A stretch of 64,000 nucleotides of DNA, from positions 5,083,009-5,147,008 of the forward strand of contig NZ_CP045809.1 in the NCBI RefSeq assembly GCF_025273675.1. The letters run 5' to 3'. The notes beneath the pieces were generated by a model, which saw only the letters and a program-made list of their open reading frames with translations, had not been told where the DNA came from and did not search any database. The position numbers and the translations under genes were made by a program. Numbering within the stretch: position 1 is the first letter of the stretch; every line of letters starts with the position of its first letter. Source of the stretch: Gordonia pseudamarae (lineage in GTDB: Bacteria > Actinomycetota > Actinomycetes > Mycobacteriales > Mycobacteriaceae). This document shows, in pieces, positions 40,240 to 49,617 of the stretch.

Positions 40240-43200
40240 CCCCTCAACGACCCACCCCGCCCGCCGGTGGTCCTGATCGGACACCCGGCGAGCAGCCCGG
40301 AACCCCCCCACAGGGGCGGCCGGGCCATGACGGGACGCTGCGAGGCCGGGGTCGGCCGGGTCCGGGACAGCCTCACGACGGCCGGCAGGTCCCGGGAGGA
40401 CGGCCCGGGCCGGATGATGTGCGCGGAACCGATCCGGTCCGCAGGCCCGAACCACGAGCGCAGCGCGCCATCAGGCCCGAGGACCGGTTGCCCGGCCCGG
40501 CCCGGCGACCCGACCCGGCGCCGCGCGGGCGAGGACCTGACCAACCGACCCGTCGCCTGCCCGACCACCTGCCACCCGATCCCGGACAGCCCCGCGACCG
40601 GCGACCCGGTCCCGTGCAGATACCGTCGGCACCAGCCGGACGTCAGAGCCAACCCCCGACACCGCCGAACAGCGCACCACCCGGGGCACACGATGGACGG
40701 GCACACGATGGACGGGGCGGTGCCCCCCGCACGGGCGGCCCCCGGGGCCCGGTGAACTACGGCGAAGCCGCCACCCCCGCCCTCAGTCGCCGTCCCGCGG
40801 CCACCGGGTCCGGCACAACCCCGCCCGGGCCCCGGCCGGCGCAGCAACCCGGAACCCAGAAGCCCGCACCCCGGCAACCATCCGCCCGGCAGACCGACAC
40901 CGTTCACCCGGACATCGCGCCTGCGGGCCGGCCCCGGGCCGTCCCACAGGCGGTCGGCGCGGGCGCCAAGACGCTGATCGCGGGCGCGGCATCGGCCCGT
41001 GAATCGAACTCGACGGGTGACGTGGACGAGGCCCGGGCCGCCGGCACATCCGCCGACACGGGCAACGCCACCCCGACCAAGACCACCCCGACCAAGACCG
41101 GGGCCGACACGCCGCCCGAGGATTCGGATTCATCGATCCTCAAGACCGGTGGTTCGATCGCCCTGGCGACGCTGTTCAGCCGCATCACCGGTTTCCTGCG
41201 GACCGTTCTGATCCTGTCGATGCTCGGCTCGGCGCTGGCATCGGCCTTCCAGGCGGCCGACGTGCTGCCCAACATGATCGCCGAGGTCGTACTCGGTGCC
41301 GTTCTCACCGCTATCGTGATCCCGCTGCTCGCCAGGGCCGAAGCCGAGGACCCCGACGGTGGCGAGTCATTCACCAACAAGATATTCACGCTGGTCGTGA
41401 CGGTGCTGGGGGTGGCGACGGTGGTGGCCGTCATCGCCGCACCGGTGCTGACATACCTCAACGTCGGCGACGGCAAGGTCGATCGGCAACTTGCCACGGC
41501 GCTGGCCTATCTGCTCCTGCCGGAGATCCTGTTCTACGGGCTCACCGCGCTGTTCATCGCGATTCTGAACATGCGCGGCTACTTCAAACCCGGCGCCTGG
41601 GCTCCGGTGCTCAACAACGTCGTGCAGATCTCCACGCTGGTGGTGTACCGGCTGATGCCGGGGGAGATCACGGTCAACCCGGTCAAGATGACCGATCCTC
41701 AGCTGCTGGTGCTCGGCATCGGTTGCACGCTGGGCGTGGTGTCGCAGGCGTTGATCCTGGTGCCGTGGCTACGCCGCGCCGGCGTCAAGCTGCGCCTGGA
41801 ATGGGGTATCGACGCCCGGCTGCGCCAGTTCGGCAACATGGCCGTGGCGATCATCGGCTACGTCCTGGTGCTGCAGGTCGGCATGATGATCACCTACCGG
41901 ATCGCGGCCTCCGCGTCCGAGGGCGGCATCAGCGCCTACTTCACGCACTGGCAGCTGCTGCAGTTGCCGTACGGCATTCTGGGCGTCACCATCCTGACCG
42001 CGATCATGCCGCGGCTCTCCCGCAACGCCGCCGCACACGACCACGGGGCCGTCGTCGACGACATGTCGCTGGCCACCCGGCTCACGATGGTCTCACTGGT
42101 GCCGATTGTCGCGTTCATGACGTTCTTCGGCCCGACGATCGCGATCGCGGTGTTCAACTTCGGCAACTACACCCAGCACGACGCCGACCAACTCGGTTCG
42201 GTGCTCTCCTGGGGTGCGTTCACCCTCATCCCGTACGCGATGACGCTGGTCCAGTTGCGCGTGTTCTACGCGCGGGAGGATCCGTGGACACCGACGGTCA
42301 TGGTGGTGGGCATCACCGGCGTCAAGGTCGTCGCCTCCTATCTGGGCACGGTCCTGTTCGACGATCCGGACCTGGTGGTGCGCTGGCTGGCGCTGTCGAA
42401 CGGGCTGGGCTATCTCGTCGGCGCGATCGTCGGTCACCAGCTTCTCCGGCGCCGCCTCGGCGCGTTCCGGATGAAGGATGTGTACCGCACCACCGTGGTG
42501 ACGATCGTCACGTCGACACTGGTGGCGGCGGCCGTGTGGGCGGTGTCCGAGGCGTCGGGTCTGGCCGGCCTGTCGAGCGGCCACGGCAAGGTCGGCTCGC
42601 TGGCGTATCTCATGATCACCGCCGTAGTGGTGCTGGGCATCGTGTACTCGGGGCTCGCCGCGTTCAAGGTGCCCGACGTGGTCGCGATCTTCGACGCCGT
42701 CCAACGTCTGCTCGGCCGATTCATCCCGGCCCTGGCACCCAAGACGCCGCCGTCGAAGGACGATGCGGCCTCGCTCACGCTGCAATTCCCACGGGTCGGG
42801 AACGACGACTCTCTCCCGTACTCTGGACAGGTACAGATCATGCGCCGGTTCGATCGGGGCACGTCGAGCTGGCAGTCGTACGCGGTGCATTCGGGCGGAG
42901 CGGCGGGAATGCACGGTGGGTACGCCGCGAACCGGATGGTTCTGCCCCCCGACACGAGATATCGCAGGAGAGGATTCGGGCACGTGAGCGAAACCAACAA
43001 CGCCACCCAGGCACCGATCGTGCCCGAGACGTTGTCCACGGACGCCGCAGCGCCCGTCCCACCCCAACCGGCGGCGGCCGAGGCCGGGGGGATCTCCGGC
43101 GCCGCCACCAGGGCCGTCGACCTGACCGGCTCCGGTGCGCCCGACGGACCACCGCCTGCCCCCGAACCGGTGGCCCGCGGACCGCGGCTGATCGCCGGCG

Positions 43201-44714
43201 CCGCGGTCGCCGGCGGCCGCTACCGGCTGCTCGACGGCCATGGCGGTGCGCGCGGTCTGCAATTCTGGCGGGCCAGAGACACCAACCTCGACCGTGAGGT
43301 CGCGCTGACCTTCGTCGACGCCGACCAGCTGACGCCGCCGCCCGCGCGCGGCGCGCAGGTCAAACCGTCCGACACCGGACCGCAGGCGGTACTCGCGCGC
43401 ACGCTCCGCCTCGGACAGGTCAACTCGCCCGGAGTGGCCCGGGTGCTCGACGTGGTGCGCGGCTCGTCCGGCGGCATCGTCGTATCCGAATGGGTGCCCG
43501 GTTCCTCGCTCACCGAGGTCGCCAAGTCTGGTCCGTCGCCGATCGGCGCTGCTCGGGCCGTGCGTGCCCTGGCCGCGGCCGCCGAGGCCGCGCACCGGTC
43601 CGGCGGCGCGCTGTCCATCGACCACCCGGACCGGATCCGGATCAGTTCCGACGGCAATGCGGTGCTGGCGTTCCCCGGCACACTCGCCGGCGACGACAAA
43701 GCCTCCGACGTGCGCGGTCTGGGTGCCGTCCTGTACGCGCTGCTGCTCGACCGCTGGCCGCTCGACGCCGCCACCGGGTCCAAGGTGATCACCACCGGCG
43801 ACACCACCGAACAGGTAGGTGGCTTCGATGTCGCCGCGCCCGACAAGAACGGTGTCCCCGTCGAACCGCTCGACGCGCGCGCGGATGTTCCCTTCGAGAT
43901 CTCGGCCGTCGCCGCCCGCGCCCTCGACGGCAACCGTGGTATCCGGACCGCGGCGACAGTGCAGCAGGTTCTCGATCAGGCGACCGTCGTCGATCTGAAG
44001 ACCGACCTGCTGCCGACCATCGACACGGATCAGCCGCCGGTGTCGGTGACACCGCGCAAGCCCGATACCGATCCGCGCAAGCGCAACCTCGCGGTGCTCA
44101 TCGGACTCGGCCTGGCCATTCTGTTCATGGTGCTGGCGATCGTGGCGTGGGCCACCGGCATCTTCGGCGGCGATGACGACTCGACCGACATCGATTCGAT
44201 TCTGCCCACCACCTCGGCTCCGGCGACTACCACCGACAATGCCCGGGCGACGGGACAGCCCACCACTGCACCCGCACCGATCGGTCTGCGGTCGGTCGCC
44301 CTGGTCGATTTCTCCGGTCAGCCCGCCGACAGCGCCGCCAACCTGCCCAATGTGATCAGTGGGGCGGCGCCGGCCTGGCAGTCCGACAACTACCGTGGCC
44401 GTCCCGATTTCGGCGGTCTCAAGTCGGGTATGGGACTGATGTTCGCGCTGGACGGCGAGCATCCGGTCACGTCGGTCACCGTCCGAACCACCACACCCGG
44501 CTTCGACGTGTCGGTGCGGTCGGCGTCTTCGGCCGCACCGTCGGCCCTTGCCCAGACCCAGGAGATCGCCGCCGCGCGTGTGGGTGCGCCGACGACGACC
44601 ATTCCGATCGACGGTTCGGTGTCCACCGGCCATGTGATGGTATGGCTCAAGTCACTGCCCGCAGCCGGAGACGGCGGATATCAGGTGTCGATCTCCCAGA
44701 TCTCCATCAGATAG
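40236..44714 (+). CDS. murJ: Lipid II flippase MurJ fused to pseudokinase and extracytoplasmic domain
   Basis: A 1492-residue protein. Order: disordered Pro/Gly/Arg-rich N-terminus (1-295); MurJ/MviN core of about 14 membrane helices (305-830), which flips lipid II for peptidoglycan synthesis; a linker; a pseudokinase domain (about 985-1260; no HRD or DFG catalytic motif); a membrane helix (1290-1312); and a C-terminal galactose-binding-like domain (about 1360-1492). This is the Rv3910 design, but about 300 residues longer at the N-terminus. In mycobacteria the pseudokinase is phosphorylated by PknB and binds FhaA. The start GTG 40236 overlaps the previous stop. A possible internal start lies at 42984. 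Confidence 0.93.
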   Translation: MTPQRPTPPAGGPDRTPGEQPGTPPQGRPGHDGTLRGRGRPGPGQPHDGRQVPGGRPGPDDVRGTDPVRRPEPRAQRAIRPEDRLPGPARRPDPAPRGRGPDQPTRRLPDHLPPDPGQPRDRRPGPVQIPSAPAGRQSQPPTPPNSAPPGAHDGRAHDGRGGAPRTGGPRGPVNYGEAATPALSRRPAATGSGTTPPGPRPAQQPGTQKPAPRQPSARQTDTVHPDIAPAGRPRAVPQAVGAGAKTLIAGAASARESNSTGDVDEARAAGTSADTGNATPTKTTPTKTGADTPPEDSDSSILKTGGSIALATLFSRITGFLRTVLILSMLGSALASAFQAADVLPNMIAEVVLGAVLTAIVIPLLARAEAEDPDGGESFTNKIFTLVVTVLGVATVVAVIAAPVLTYLNVGDGKVDRQLATALAYLLLPEILFYGLTALFIAILNMRGYFKPGAWAPVLNNVVQISTLVVYRLMPGEITVNPVKMTDPQLLVLGIGCTLGVVSQALILVPWLRRAGVKLRLEWGIDARLRQFGNMAVAIIGYVLVLQVGMMITYRIAASASEGGISAYFTHWQLLQLPYGILGVTILTAIMPRLSRNAAAHDHGAVVDDMSLATRLTMVSLVPIVAFMTFFGPTIAIAVFNFGNYTQHDADQLGSVLSWGAFTLIPYAMTLVQLRVFYAREDPWTPTVMVVGITGVKVVASYLGTVLFDDPDLVVRWLALSNGLGYLVGAIVGHQLLRRRLGAFRMKDVYRTTVVTIVTSTLVAAAVWAVSEASGLAGLSSGHGKVGSLAYLMITAVVVLGIVYSGLAAFKVPDVVAIFDAVQRLLGRFIPALAPKTPPSKDDAASLTLQFPRVGNDDSLPYSGQVQIMRRFDRGTSSWQSYAVHSGGAAGMHGGYAANRMVLPPDTRYRRRGFGHVSETNNATQAPIVPETLSTDAAAPVPPQPAAAEAGGISGAATRAVDLTGSGAPDGPPPAPEPVARGPRLIAGAAVAGGRYRLLDGHGGARGLQFWRARDTNLDREVALTFVDADQLTPPPARGAQVKPSDTGPQAVLARTLRLGQVNSPGVARVLDVVRGSSGGIVVSEWVPGSSLTEVAKSGPSPIGAARAVRALAAAAEAAHRSGGALSIDHPDRIRISSDGNAVLAFPGTLAGDDKASDVRGLGAVLYALLLDRWPLDAATGSKVITTGDTTEQVGGFDVAAPDKNGVPVEPLDARADVPFEISAVAARALDGNRGIRTAATVQQVLDQATVVDLKTDLLPTIDTDQPPVSVTPRKPDTDPRKRNLAVLIGLGLAILFMVLAIVAWATGIFGGDDDSTDIDSILPTTSAPATTTDNARATGQPTTAPAPIGLRSVALVDFSGQPADSAANLPNVISGAAPAWQSDNYRGRPDFGGLKSGMGLMFALDGEHPVTSVTVRTTTPGFDVSVRSASSAAPSALAQTQEIAAARVGAPTTTIPIDGSVSTGHVMVWLKSLPAAGDGGYQVSISQISIR
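42966..42986 (+). promoter_or_regulatory. Possible internal ribosome site and start in murJ
   Basis: AGGAGAGG (42966-42973) precedes an in-frame GTG at 42984 by 10 bases. Translation here would give a separate 576-residue protein starting VSETNNATQAP, exactly in the linker between the flippase and the pseudokinase domain. This could be chance or a fused former start site. Confidence 0.35.
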
Positions 44715-44770
44715 CGTCCGACCAGAACAAGGCACGACCCAGGCGGAACCCCCACCTGTGCACCTGTGTG

Positions 44771-44795
44771 ACCCGGCCACCGCGGCCGGGTTTTC
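44771..44795 (+). terminator. Intrinsic terminator after murJ
   Basis: ACCCGGCC (44771-44778) pairs with GGCCGGGT (44784-44791), followed by TTTCT. It lies 56 bases after the murJ stop and separates the mutT4-murJ operon from sigM. Confidence 0.75.
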
Positions 44796-44906
44796 TCGTT
44801 CACCGACCGATTGTTCACCGACCGACACCTGTCGTTGACGTGACCGTCATCGGATCTCCACATATGCCCGGAGGCGACCGTGATCCACGGTACTCGCGAG
44901 GCAGGT

Positions 44907-45073
44907 TTGTCCACACACATCCAGACACTTCCGGGCAAGTCCCTTCTGACAGTCGAATACCTTGTGACGCAACGTATTCGATGGGCTATGTCCAGGTAGG
45001 CAGGGGCGCTGAGACTTTCCATCGGAGTACTTGTGCACGAAGATATCCACAGAGTTGCCCACAACTGTGGATG
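44907..45073. promoter_or_regulatory. DnaA-box-like cluster upstream of sigM
   Basis: A perfect TTGTCCACA sits at 44907-44915. Nearby are one- or two-mismatch forms TTGTGCACG (45031), ATATCCACA (45043), TTGCCCACA (45055) and a reverse ATCCACAGT-type site (about 45065-45073). The 44715-45161 gap holds no gene besides the terminator. The boxes may titrate DnaA or link sigM expression to DnaA. Confidence 0.45.
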
Positions 45074-45161
45074 GTCGGTCGCACCAACACTTTCCGGTGG
45101 CGGACAGTGCACTAAGCTCACAGTCGAGCACAGGGGAGCTCGCCGGGGGACGGGGGAGTGG

Positions 45162-45755
45162 ATGCACACTACCGAGGATGAAAATCTGCTGACCGCACAC
45201 GTGCGTGGTGATCCCGATGCGTTCACCACGCTCATCGAGCGCCACCATAATCATCTGTGGGCCGTCGCCCTGCGCACCTGCGGCAATCCACACGACGCGG
45301 CAGATGCCTTGCAGGAGGCCCTGATCAGCGCCTACCAGGACGCGGGCCAGTTTCGCGGTGAGGGTTCGGCCAGCACCTGGCTGCACCGGATCGTCGTCAA
45401 CTGTTCATTGGATCGATTGCGGCGCAACAAGCTTCATCGGATCGTCCCGATCCCCGACGCGGACACCGCACTGTTCGCCGACCCATCCGATCAGATGGCC
45501 GGCGTCGACCTATCCCTGTCGATCGGTGCCGCATTGCATCAGCTCACCGACGACCAGCGGGCGGTAATCATCGCAATCGACGTGGAGGGCCGTCCCCTCG
45601 CCGAGGTCGCCCGCCGGCTCGATCTGCCGGTCGGCACCATCAAGAGCCGCAGTGCGCGCGCCCGCGCCCGGATGGCCCGCCTGCTCGGACATCTCGTGGA
45701 CCCCGACATGGATGCAGGAGGGATCGCCGATGCACGCACACCCCAACCCACCTGA
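45162..45755 (+). CDS. sigM: ECF sigma factor SigM
   Basis: A 197-residue ECF sigma factor (M. tuberculosis SigM is 196). Region 2 covers about residues 20-90 with LWAVALRTCGNPHDAADALQEALISAYQDAGQFRGEGSASTWLHRI; region 4 covers about 125-180 with LTDDQRAVIIAIDVEGRPLAEVARRLDLPVGTIKSRSARARARMA. The start ATG 45162 has GGGGGAG; the 43 codons upstream would include the DnaA-box region and are rejected. It is co-transcribed with the overlapping anti-sigma gene. In mycobacteria SigM acts in late growth phases. Confidence 0.94.
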   Translation: MHTTEDENLLTAHVRGDPDAFTTLIERHHNHLWAVALRTCGNPHDAADALQEALISAYQDAGQFRGEGSASTWLHRIVVNCSLDRLRRNKLHRIVPIPDADTALFADPSDQMAGVDLSLSIGAALHQLTDDQRAVIIAIDVEGRPLAEVARRLDLPVGTIKSRSARARARMARLLGHLVDPDMDAGGIADARTPQPT

Positions 45756-46599
45756 GGACAACCGCCGGCCCCCGGCCCCGCACCCGAAAGGCCGGCACCC
45801 GAAGGACCCGCACCCGATGCCCCCGTATCCGGTCGGGGTTCTCGCCGATCTGCACGCGGGTGCCCTCGACGAGGGCACCGCGGCGCACATCCGCGCCCAC
45901 CTCGACGACGATGCCCGCACCGTCCTGGCCGCGCTCGACCGCACGACAGCCGATCTGGGGAGATGGGCGCCGCAACCCGAAGCCGCGCCCGCCGAGGTGC
46001 TCGCCCGTTCCCGCGCCACCCTGGCCGCCCTCTTGTCGGACCGACCGGGCGCATCCGAGCGGCGGGACGCATCGCACCGGGCCCGGACCGCGACCCGGCC
46101 CGGCGCCACCGACCCGGCCACACACCGCCGACGTCCACGCAAACAACGTCCACGCGAACGTTTCTCCCGTGGCCGGTTCGTCACCGCCGCGGCGGTCGCC
46201 GCAGTCGTCGTCGGCGGTGTCATGGTCGGCGGTGTCATGGTCGCAGGTGTCGTGGTCGGCCCGCTCGGCTCCGATTCCACCGACCCCGATCCCGGTACTC
46301 CACCCGACACCGCCGCTTTCGCCGTGACCCCCGCCGAACGGAGTGTGCTGCTGACCGCACTCGGTTCCCCTACACCCGCCTTCGGCACCAACGCCGAACT
46401 GCGCGGATGCACCCGGGCCAACGGCATCGCCGAGGACACCCCGATCGCCGGATCTGCCCCGGTGCGCCTGCGCGGCCGCGACGCCGTGGTCATCCTCGTC
46501 ACCACCGGCACAGCCGGCCGATTCACCGCCTTGGTCGTAGGCTCCGACTGCGGCCCCGGCAACCCGTCGACCATCACCGAGACTACGATCGGCGGCTGA
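45730..46599 (+). CDS. Anti-sigma M factor-like single-pass membrane protein (Rv3912-like)
   Basis: A 289-residue protein: a cytoplasmic N-terminal part with a short anti-sigma-like helix region (about 35-80: GVLADLHAGALDEGTAAHIRAHLDDDARTVLAALDRT), a basic linker, one membrane helix (about 153-182, Val/Gly-rich with GGVMV repeats) and an extracytoplasmic domain with two cysteines (GCTRANG and SDCGPGNPST). Overlap of 26 bases with sigM and an AGGAGGG site argue for translational coupling and for the role of SigM inhibitor (Rv3912/RsmA). Sequence similarity is weak, so the assignment is mainly positional. Confidence 0.82.
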   Translation: MHAHPNPPEDNRRPPAPHPKGRHPKDPHPMPPYPVGVLADLHAGALDEGTAAHIRAHLDDDARTVLAALDRTTADLGRWAPQPEAAPAEVLARSRATLAALLSDRPGASERRDASHRARTATRPGATDPATHRRRPRKQRPRERFSRGRFVTAAAVAAVVVGGVMVGGVMVAGVVVGPLGSDSTDPDPGTPPDTAAFAVTPAERSVLLTALGSPTPAFGTNAELRGCTRANGIAEDTPIAGSAPVRLRGRDAVVILVTTGTAGRFTALVVGSDCGPGNPSTITETTIGG

Positions 46600-46813
46600 G
46601 CGCACACCGCCTGTCGGCCACGCACGACAGCGGCGGGGAACATCACCGCATAACCTTGTGTTGTACGAGCCGGGTGTTGTACGAGCCGGATCGGTGGGTA
46701 CTTGGCCGTCCCAGTGGTAAGTGCCATCACAGACAATCCCGTACACAGACAGGACCGGGCATTCACTGCCGGACATACGCAACCGGGCCGCACGCCACAG
46801 CACGGAGGAACAG

Positions 46814-47806
46814 ATGACAGAAACCGAACGCACCGACCCGATCCACGACGTGATCATCGTCGGGTCCGGACCCGCCGGGTACACGGCCGCCGTCTACGCG
46901 GCGCGCGCCGAGCTCTCGCCGGTGCTGTTCGAAGGCACCCAGTTCGGTGGTGCGCTGATGACCACCACCGAGGTGGAGAACTACCCGGGCTTCCGCGGAG
47001 GCATCCAGGGTCCGGATCTGATGGATCAGATGCGCGAGCAGGCGCTGCGCTTCAACGCCGACCTGCGCATGGAGGACGTCGACACCCTGCGACTGGACGG
47101 CCCCATCAAGGAGGTCGAGGTCTTCGGTGAGGTGCACCGCGCGCGCTCGGTGATCCTCGCGATGGGTGCCGCCGCCCGCTACCTGGGCGTCCCCGGCGAG
47201 CAGGAACTCCTCGGCCGCGGCGTGTCCGCCTGCGCCACCTGCGACGGGTTCTTCTTCAAGGATCAGGACATCGCAGTGATCGGCGGCGGCGACTCGGCAA
47301 TGGAGGAGGCCACGTTCCTCACCAAGTTCGCGCGGAGCGTCACACTTATCCACCGACGGGAGGAGTTCCGCTCCTCCAAGATCATGCTCGAACGCGCCCG
47401 CGCCAACGAGAAGATCCGGTTCGTCACCAACGCCACCGTCGGCAAGGTCCTCGGCGACACCTCCGTCACCGGGCTCGAACTCGTCGACACCGTCACCGGT
47501 GAGACCAGCACCCTGGACGTGACCGGCATGTTCGTCGCCATCGGTCACGACCCGCGCAGCGAACTCGTCCGCGGTCAGGTCGATCTCGACGACGAGGGAT
47601 ACGTGTCGGTACAGGGCCGCAGCACCTACACCTCGGTGCCCGGCGTCTTCGCCTGCGGCGACCTCGTCGATCACACCTACCGGCAGGCCATCACCGCCGC
47701 CGGCAGCGGGTGCGCGGCCGCCATCGACGCCGAACGCTGGCTCGCCGATCAGCCGATCGCCGTCGACGACACCGACCCAGTTGCGGCCGCGGCCGTCAGC
47801 GCGTGA
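46814..47806 (+). CDS. trxB: Thioredoxin-disulfide reductase
   Basis: A 330-residue NADPH-dependent flavoenzyme that keeps thioredoxin reduced. FAD motif [17 protein letters not shown] (18-34), redox-active C140-A-T-C143, NADPH motif [13 protein letters not shown] and C-terminal FAD motif [10 protein letters not shown]. The start ATG 46814 has GGAGGAA; the open frame further upstream has no site. It lies 43 bases before trxA in the same operon, as in mycobacteria. Confidence 0.97.
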   Translation: MTETERTDPIHDVIIVGSGPAGYTAAVYAARAELSPVLFEGTQFGGALMTTTEVENYPGFRGGIQGPDLMDQMREQALRFNADLRMEDVDTLRLDGPIKEVEVFGEVHRARSVILAMGAAARYLGVPGEQELLGRGVSACATCDGFFFKDQDIAVIGGGDSAMEEATFLTKFARSVTLIHRREEFRSSKIMLERARANEKIRFVTNATVGKVLGDTSVTGLELVDTVTGETSTLDVTGMFVAIGHDPRSELVRGQVDLDDEGYVSVQGRSTYTSVPGVFACGDLVDHTYRQAITAAGSGCAAAIDAERWLADQPIAVDDTDPVAAAAVSA

Positions 47807-47849
47807 ACAACCACTGATTTTCCCACCCCAACAACGCAAGGAGAGCCCC

Positions 47850-48182
47850 GTGGGCGCCAACACGATCACTGTCACCGACGACACCTTCGCCGCCGAGGTC
47901 CTGCAGTCCGACAAGCCCGTCCTGGTGGATTTCTGGGCCACCTGGTGCGGCCCGTGCAAGATGGTGGCGCCGATCCTCGAAGAGATCGCCGGCGATCACG
48001 CCGACAAGCTGACCATCGCCAAGCTCGATGTCGATGCCAGCCCGGCCACCGCACGCGACTTCCAGATCATGTCGATTCCGACCATGATCCTGTTCCAGGA
48101 CGGCAAGCCGGCCAAGACGATCGTCGGCGCCAAGGGCAAGGCCGCTCTGCTTCGCGAACTGGACGGGGTCGTCGGGTCCTGA
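47850..48182 (+). CDS. trxA: Thioredoxin
   Basis: A 110-residue classical thioredoxin with active site WCGPC (C33, C36) and cis-Pro in MSIPTM. It is reduced by the upstream TrxB. The start GTG 47850 is eight bases after AAGGAGAG. It equals Rv3914 (trxC) by position. The name trxA is used in the generic sense. Confidence 0.97.
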   Translation: MGANTITVTDDTFAAEVLQSDKPVLVDFWATWCGPCKMVAPILEEIAGDHADKLTIAKLDVDASPATARDFQIMSIPTMILFQDGKPAKTIVGAKGKAALLRELDGVVGS

Positions 48183-48227
48183 TCCGCACATGCTGAATCC
48201 TCACCGGGTCGAGTTCTCGTTCACTCA

Positions 48228-48261
48228 ATCGTGACCCAGGTCGCACATCGTGACCCAGGTC
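48228..48261. repeat. Two 15-bp direct repeats before cwlM
   Basis: ATCGTGACCCAGGTC occurs at 48228-48242 and 48247-48261, 19 bases start to start, in the 239-base trxA-cwlM gap. Near two helical turns apart, it looks like a tandem operator for a regulator of cwlM. Confidence 0.45.
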
Positions 48262-48421
48262 ATCGGCTGATCGACGTCGGCGACGACCCGGTGGGCATTC
48301 GGCCGCTGCTAGAATTGGCGACGCCGTCGCGAACTGAGATAATGCAGGTTGGCCCACGGTCTCACGCATATGTGTGAGCTGCGCACGAAGGTGGGGCCGA
48401 GACGGCAGCAAGGAGCGCTCG

Positions 48422-49573
48422 ATGCGGATCTACCGGCTTGGTGATGAGGGCTCGGTTGTTTCCGAAATCAGGACGATCCTCTCAGGCCGAGGTCTGCTCC
48501 CCGGCGCGCCGACTGCCAGTGATCCGAACGCTGCCGTGTTCGATGACGCCTGTGACCGTGCGGTGCGCGCATTTCAGCAAGAGCGCGGCCTGATCGTCGA
48601 CGGCATCGTCGGACCCGCCACCTACCGGGCATTGCGCGAATCGTCGTATCAGCTCGGCGCCCGTATCCTGCTGTACCGGCTGTCCGCGCCGATGGCCGGC
48701 GACGATGTGGCCACCCTGCAGTCCCGGCTACAGAACCTGGGCTACTACACGGGGCTCGTCGACGGCACGTTCGGCGAGAGCACCCACAACGCGGTCTGCC
48801 TCTACCAGAGCGAGTACGGTCTGGCCTCGGACGGGATCTGCGGGCCGTCGACACTGCGTTCGCTCGAACGTCTCGGGATCCGGGTCACCGGCGGATCACC
48901 GTACGCGATCCGGCAGGAGGAGCATGTTCGCCGTTCGGGCCCACAACTGGCCGGAAAGCGTGTGCTCATCGATCCCGGTTCCGGGGGAGCGCACGAATTC
49001 TCCGCCGGTGTGATGGCCGATTTCGAATCGCAGATCTTGTGGGACCTGGCCTCACGCCTCGAGCGCCGGATGTCGGCCGCCGGTATGGAGACGTTCCTGT
49101 CACACGACGGTCACAGCATACCCACCGACGACGACCGGGCCCGAGTGGCCAATCAGGTTGGCGTTGATCTGACCATTTCTTTACGTTGTGCGCATTATCC
49201 GAATGAACGCGCCCACGGAGTCACCACCTTTTATTTCGGCAATTCCCACGGATCCTTCTCCACGATCGGCCGCGAACTCGCGCAATTCATTCAACGTGAA
49301 ATCGCGGCTCGCACAAACCTCTTGGACTGCCGGACCCACGAACGCACCTGGGATATCCTGCGACTGACCAAAATGCCCGTCGCATTGATCGACGTCGGCT
49401 ATATCACCAACAGCGCCGACGCCGCACTGCTGAATGATCCGCAGACGCGTGACACCATCGCCGAAGCGATTCTGGTGGCGGTCAAGCGCGTCTACCTGCT
49501 CGGTGAGAATGATCAGCCGACCGGAACGTACACCTTCGCCGATCTTCTCGCCGCAGAAGGCACCAACTACTGA
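48422..49573 (+). CDS. cwlM: CwlM, amidase-fold regulator of peptidoglycan synthesis
   Basis: A 383-residue protein with two peptidoglycan-binding domains (about 5-72 and 88-153) and an amidase_3 fold (about 178-360). The first zinc ligand, usually His in DPGHGG, is Ser187 (DPGSGG), while Glu202 and His258 remain, which fits the known lack of amidase activity of mycobacterial CwlM. There it is a cytoplasmic PknB substrate that activates MurA and binds MurJ. The C-terminal QPTGTYTFADLLAAEG keeps the threonine-rich tail where phosphorylation occurs. The start ATG 48422 has AAGGAGCG. Confidence 0.93.
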   Translation: MRIYRLGDEGSVVSEIRTILSGRGLLPGAPTASDPNAAVFDDACDRAVRAFQQERGLIVDGIVGPATYRALRESSYQLGARILLYRLSAPMAGDDVATLQSRLQNLGYYTGLVDGTFGESTHNAVCLYQSEYGLASDGICGPSTLRSLERLGIRVTGGSPYAIRQEEHVRRSGPQLAGKRVLIDPGSGGAHEFSAGVMADFESQILWDLASRLERRMSAAGMETFLSHDGHSIPTDDDRARVANQVGVDLTISLRCAHYPNERAHGVTTFYFGNSHGSFSTIGRELAQFIQREIAARTNLLDCRTHERTWDILRLTKMPVALIDVGYITNSADAALLNDPQTRDTIAEAILVAVKRVYLLGENDQPTGTYTFADLLAAEGTNY

Positions 49574-49603
49574 TAGCCCAGTTGTCCTGATAGCCCAGTT
49601 GTC
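49571..49603. repeat. Tandem 17-bp duplication after cwlM
   Basis: TGATAGCCCAGTTGTCC (49571-49587) is followed at once by TGATAGCCCAGTTGTC (49588-49603). The first copy supplies the cwlM stop codon. It sits between convergent genes and with the following CTGGGTGGGC can form a weak hairpin; its role is unclear. Confidence 0.6.
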
Positions 49604-49617
49604 TGGGTGGGCGTCGG

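Noticed and set aside
42093..44633. 846-codon open frame opposite murJ
   Set aside because: Antisense shadow, Arg/Gly/His-rich, no recognisable domain.
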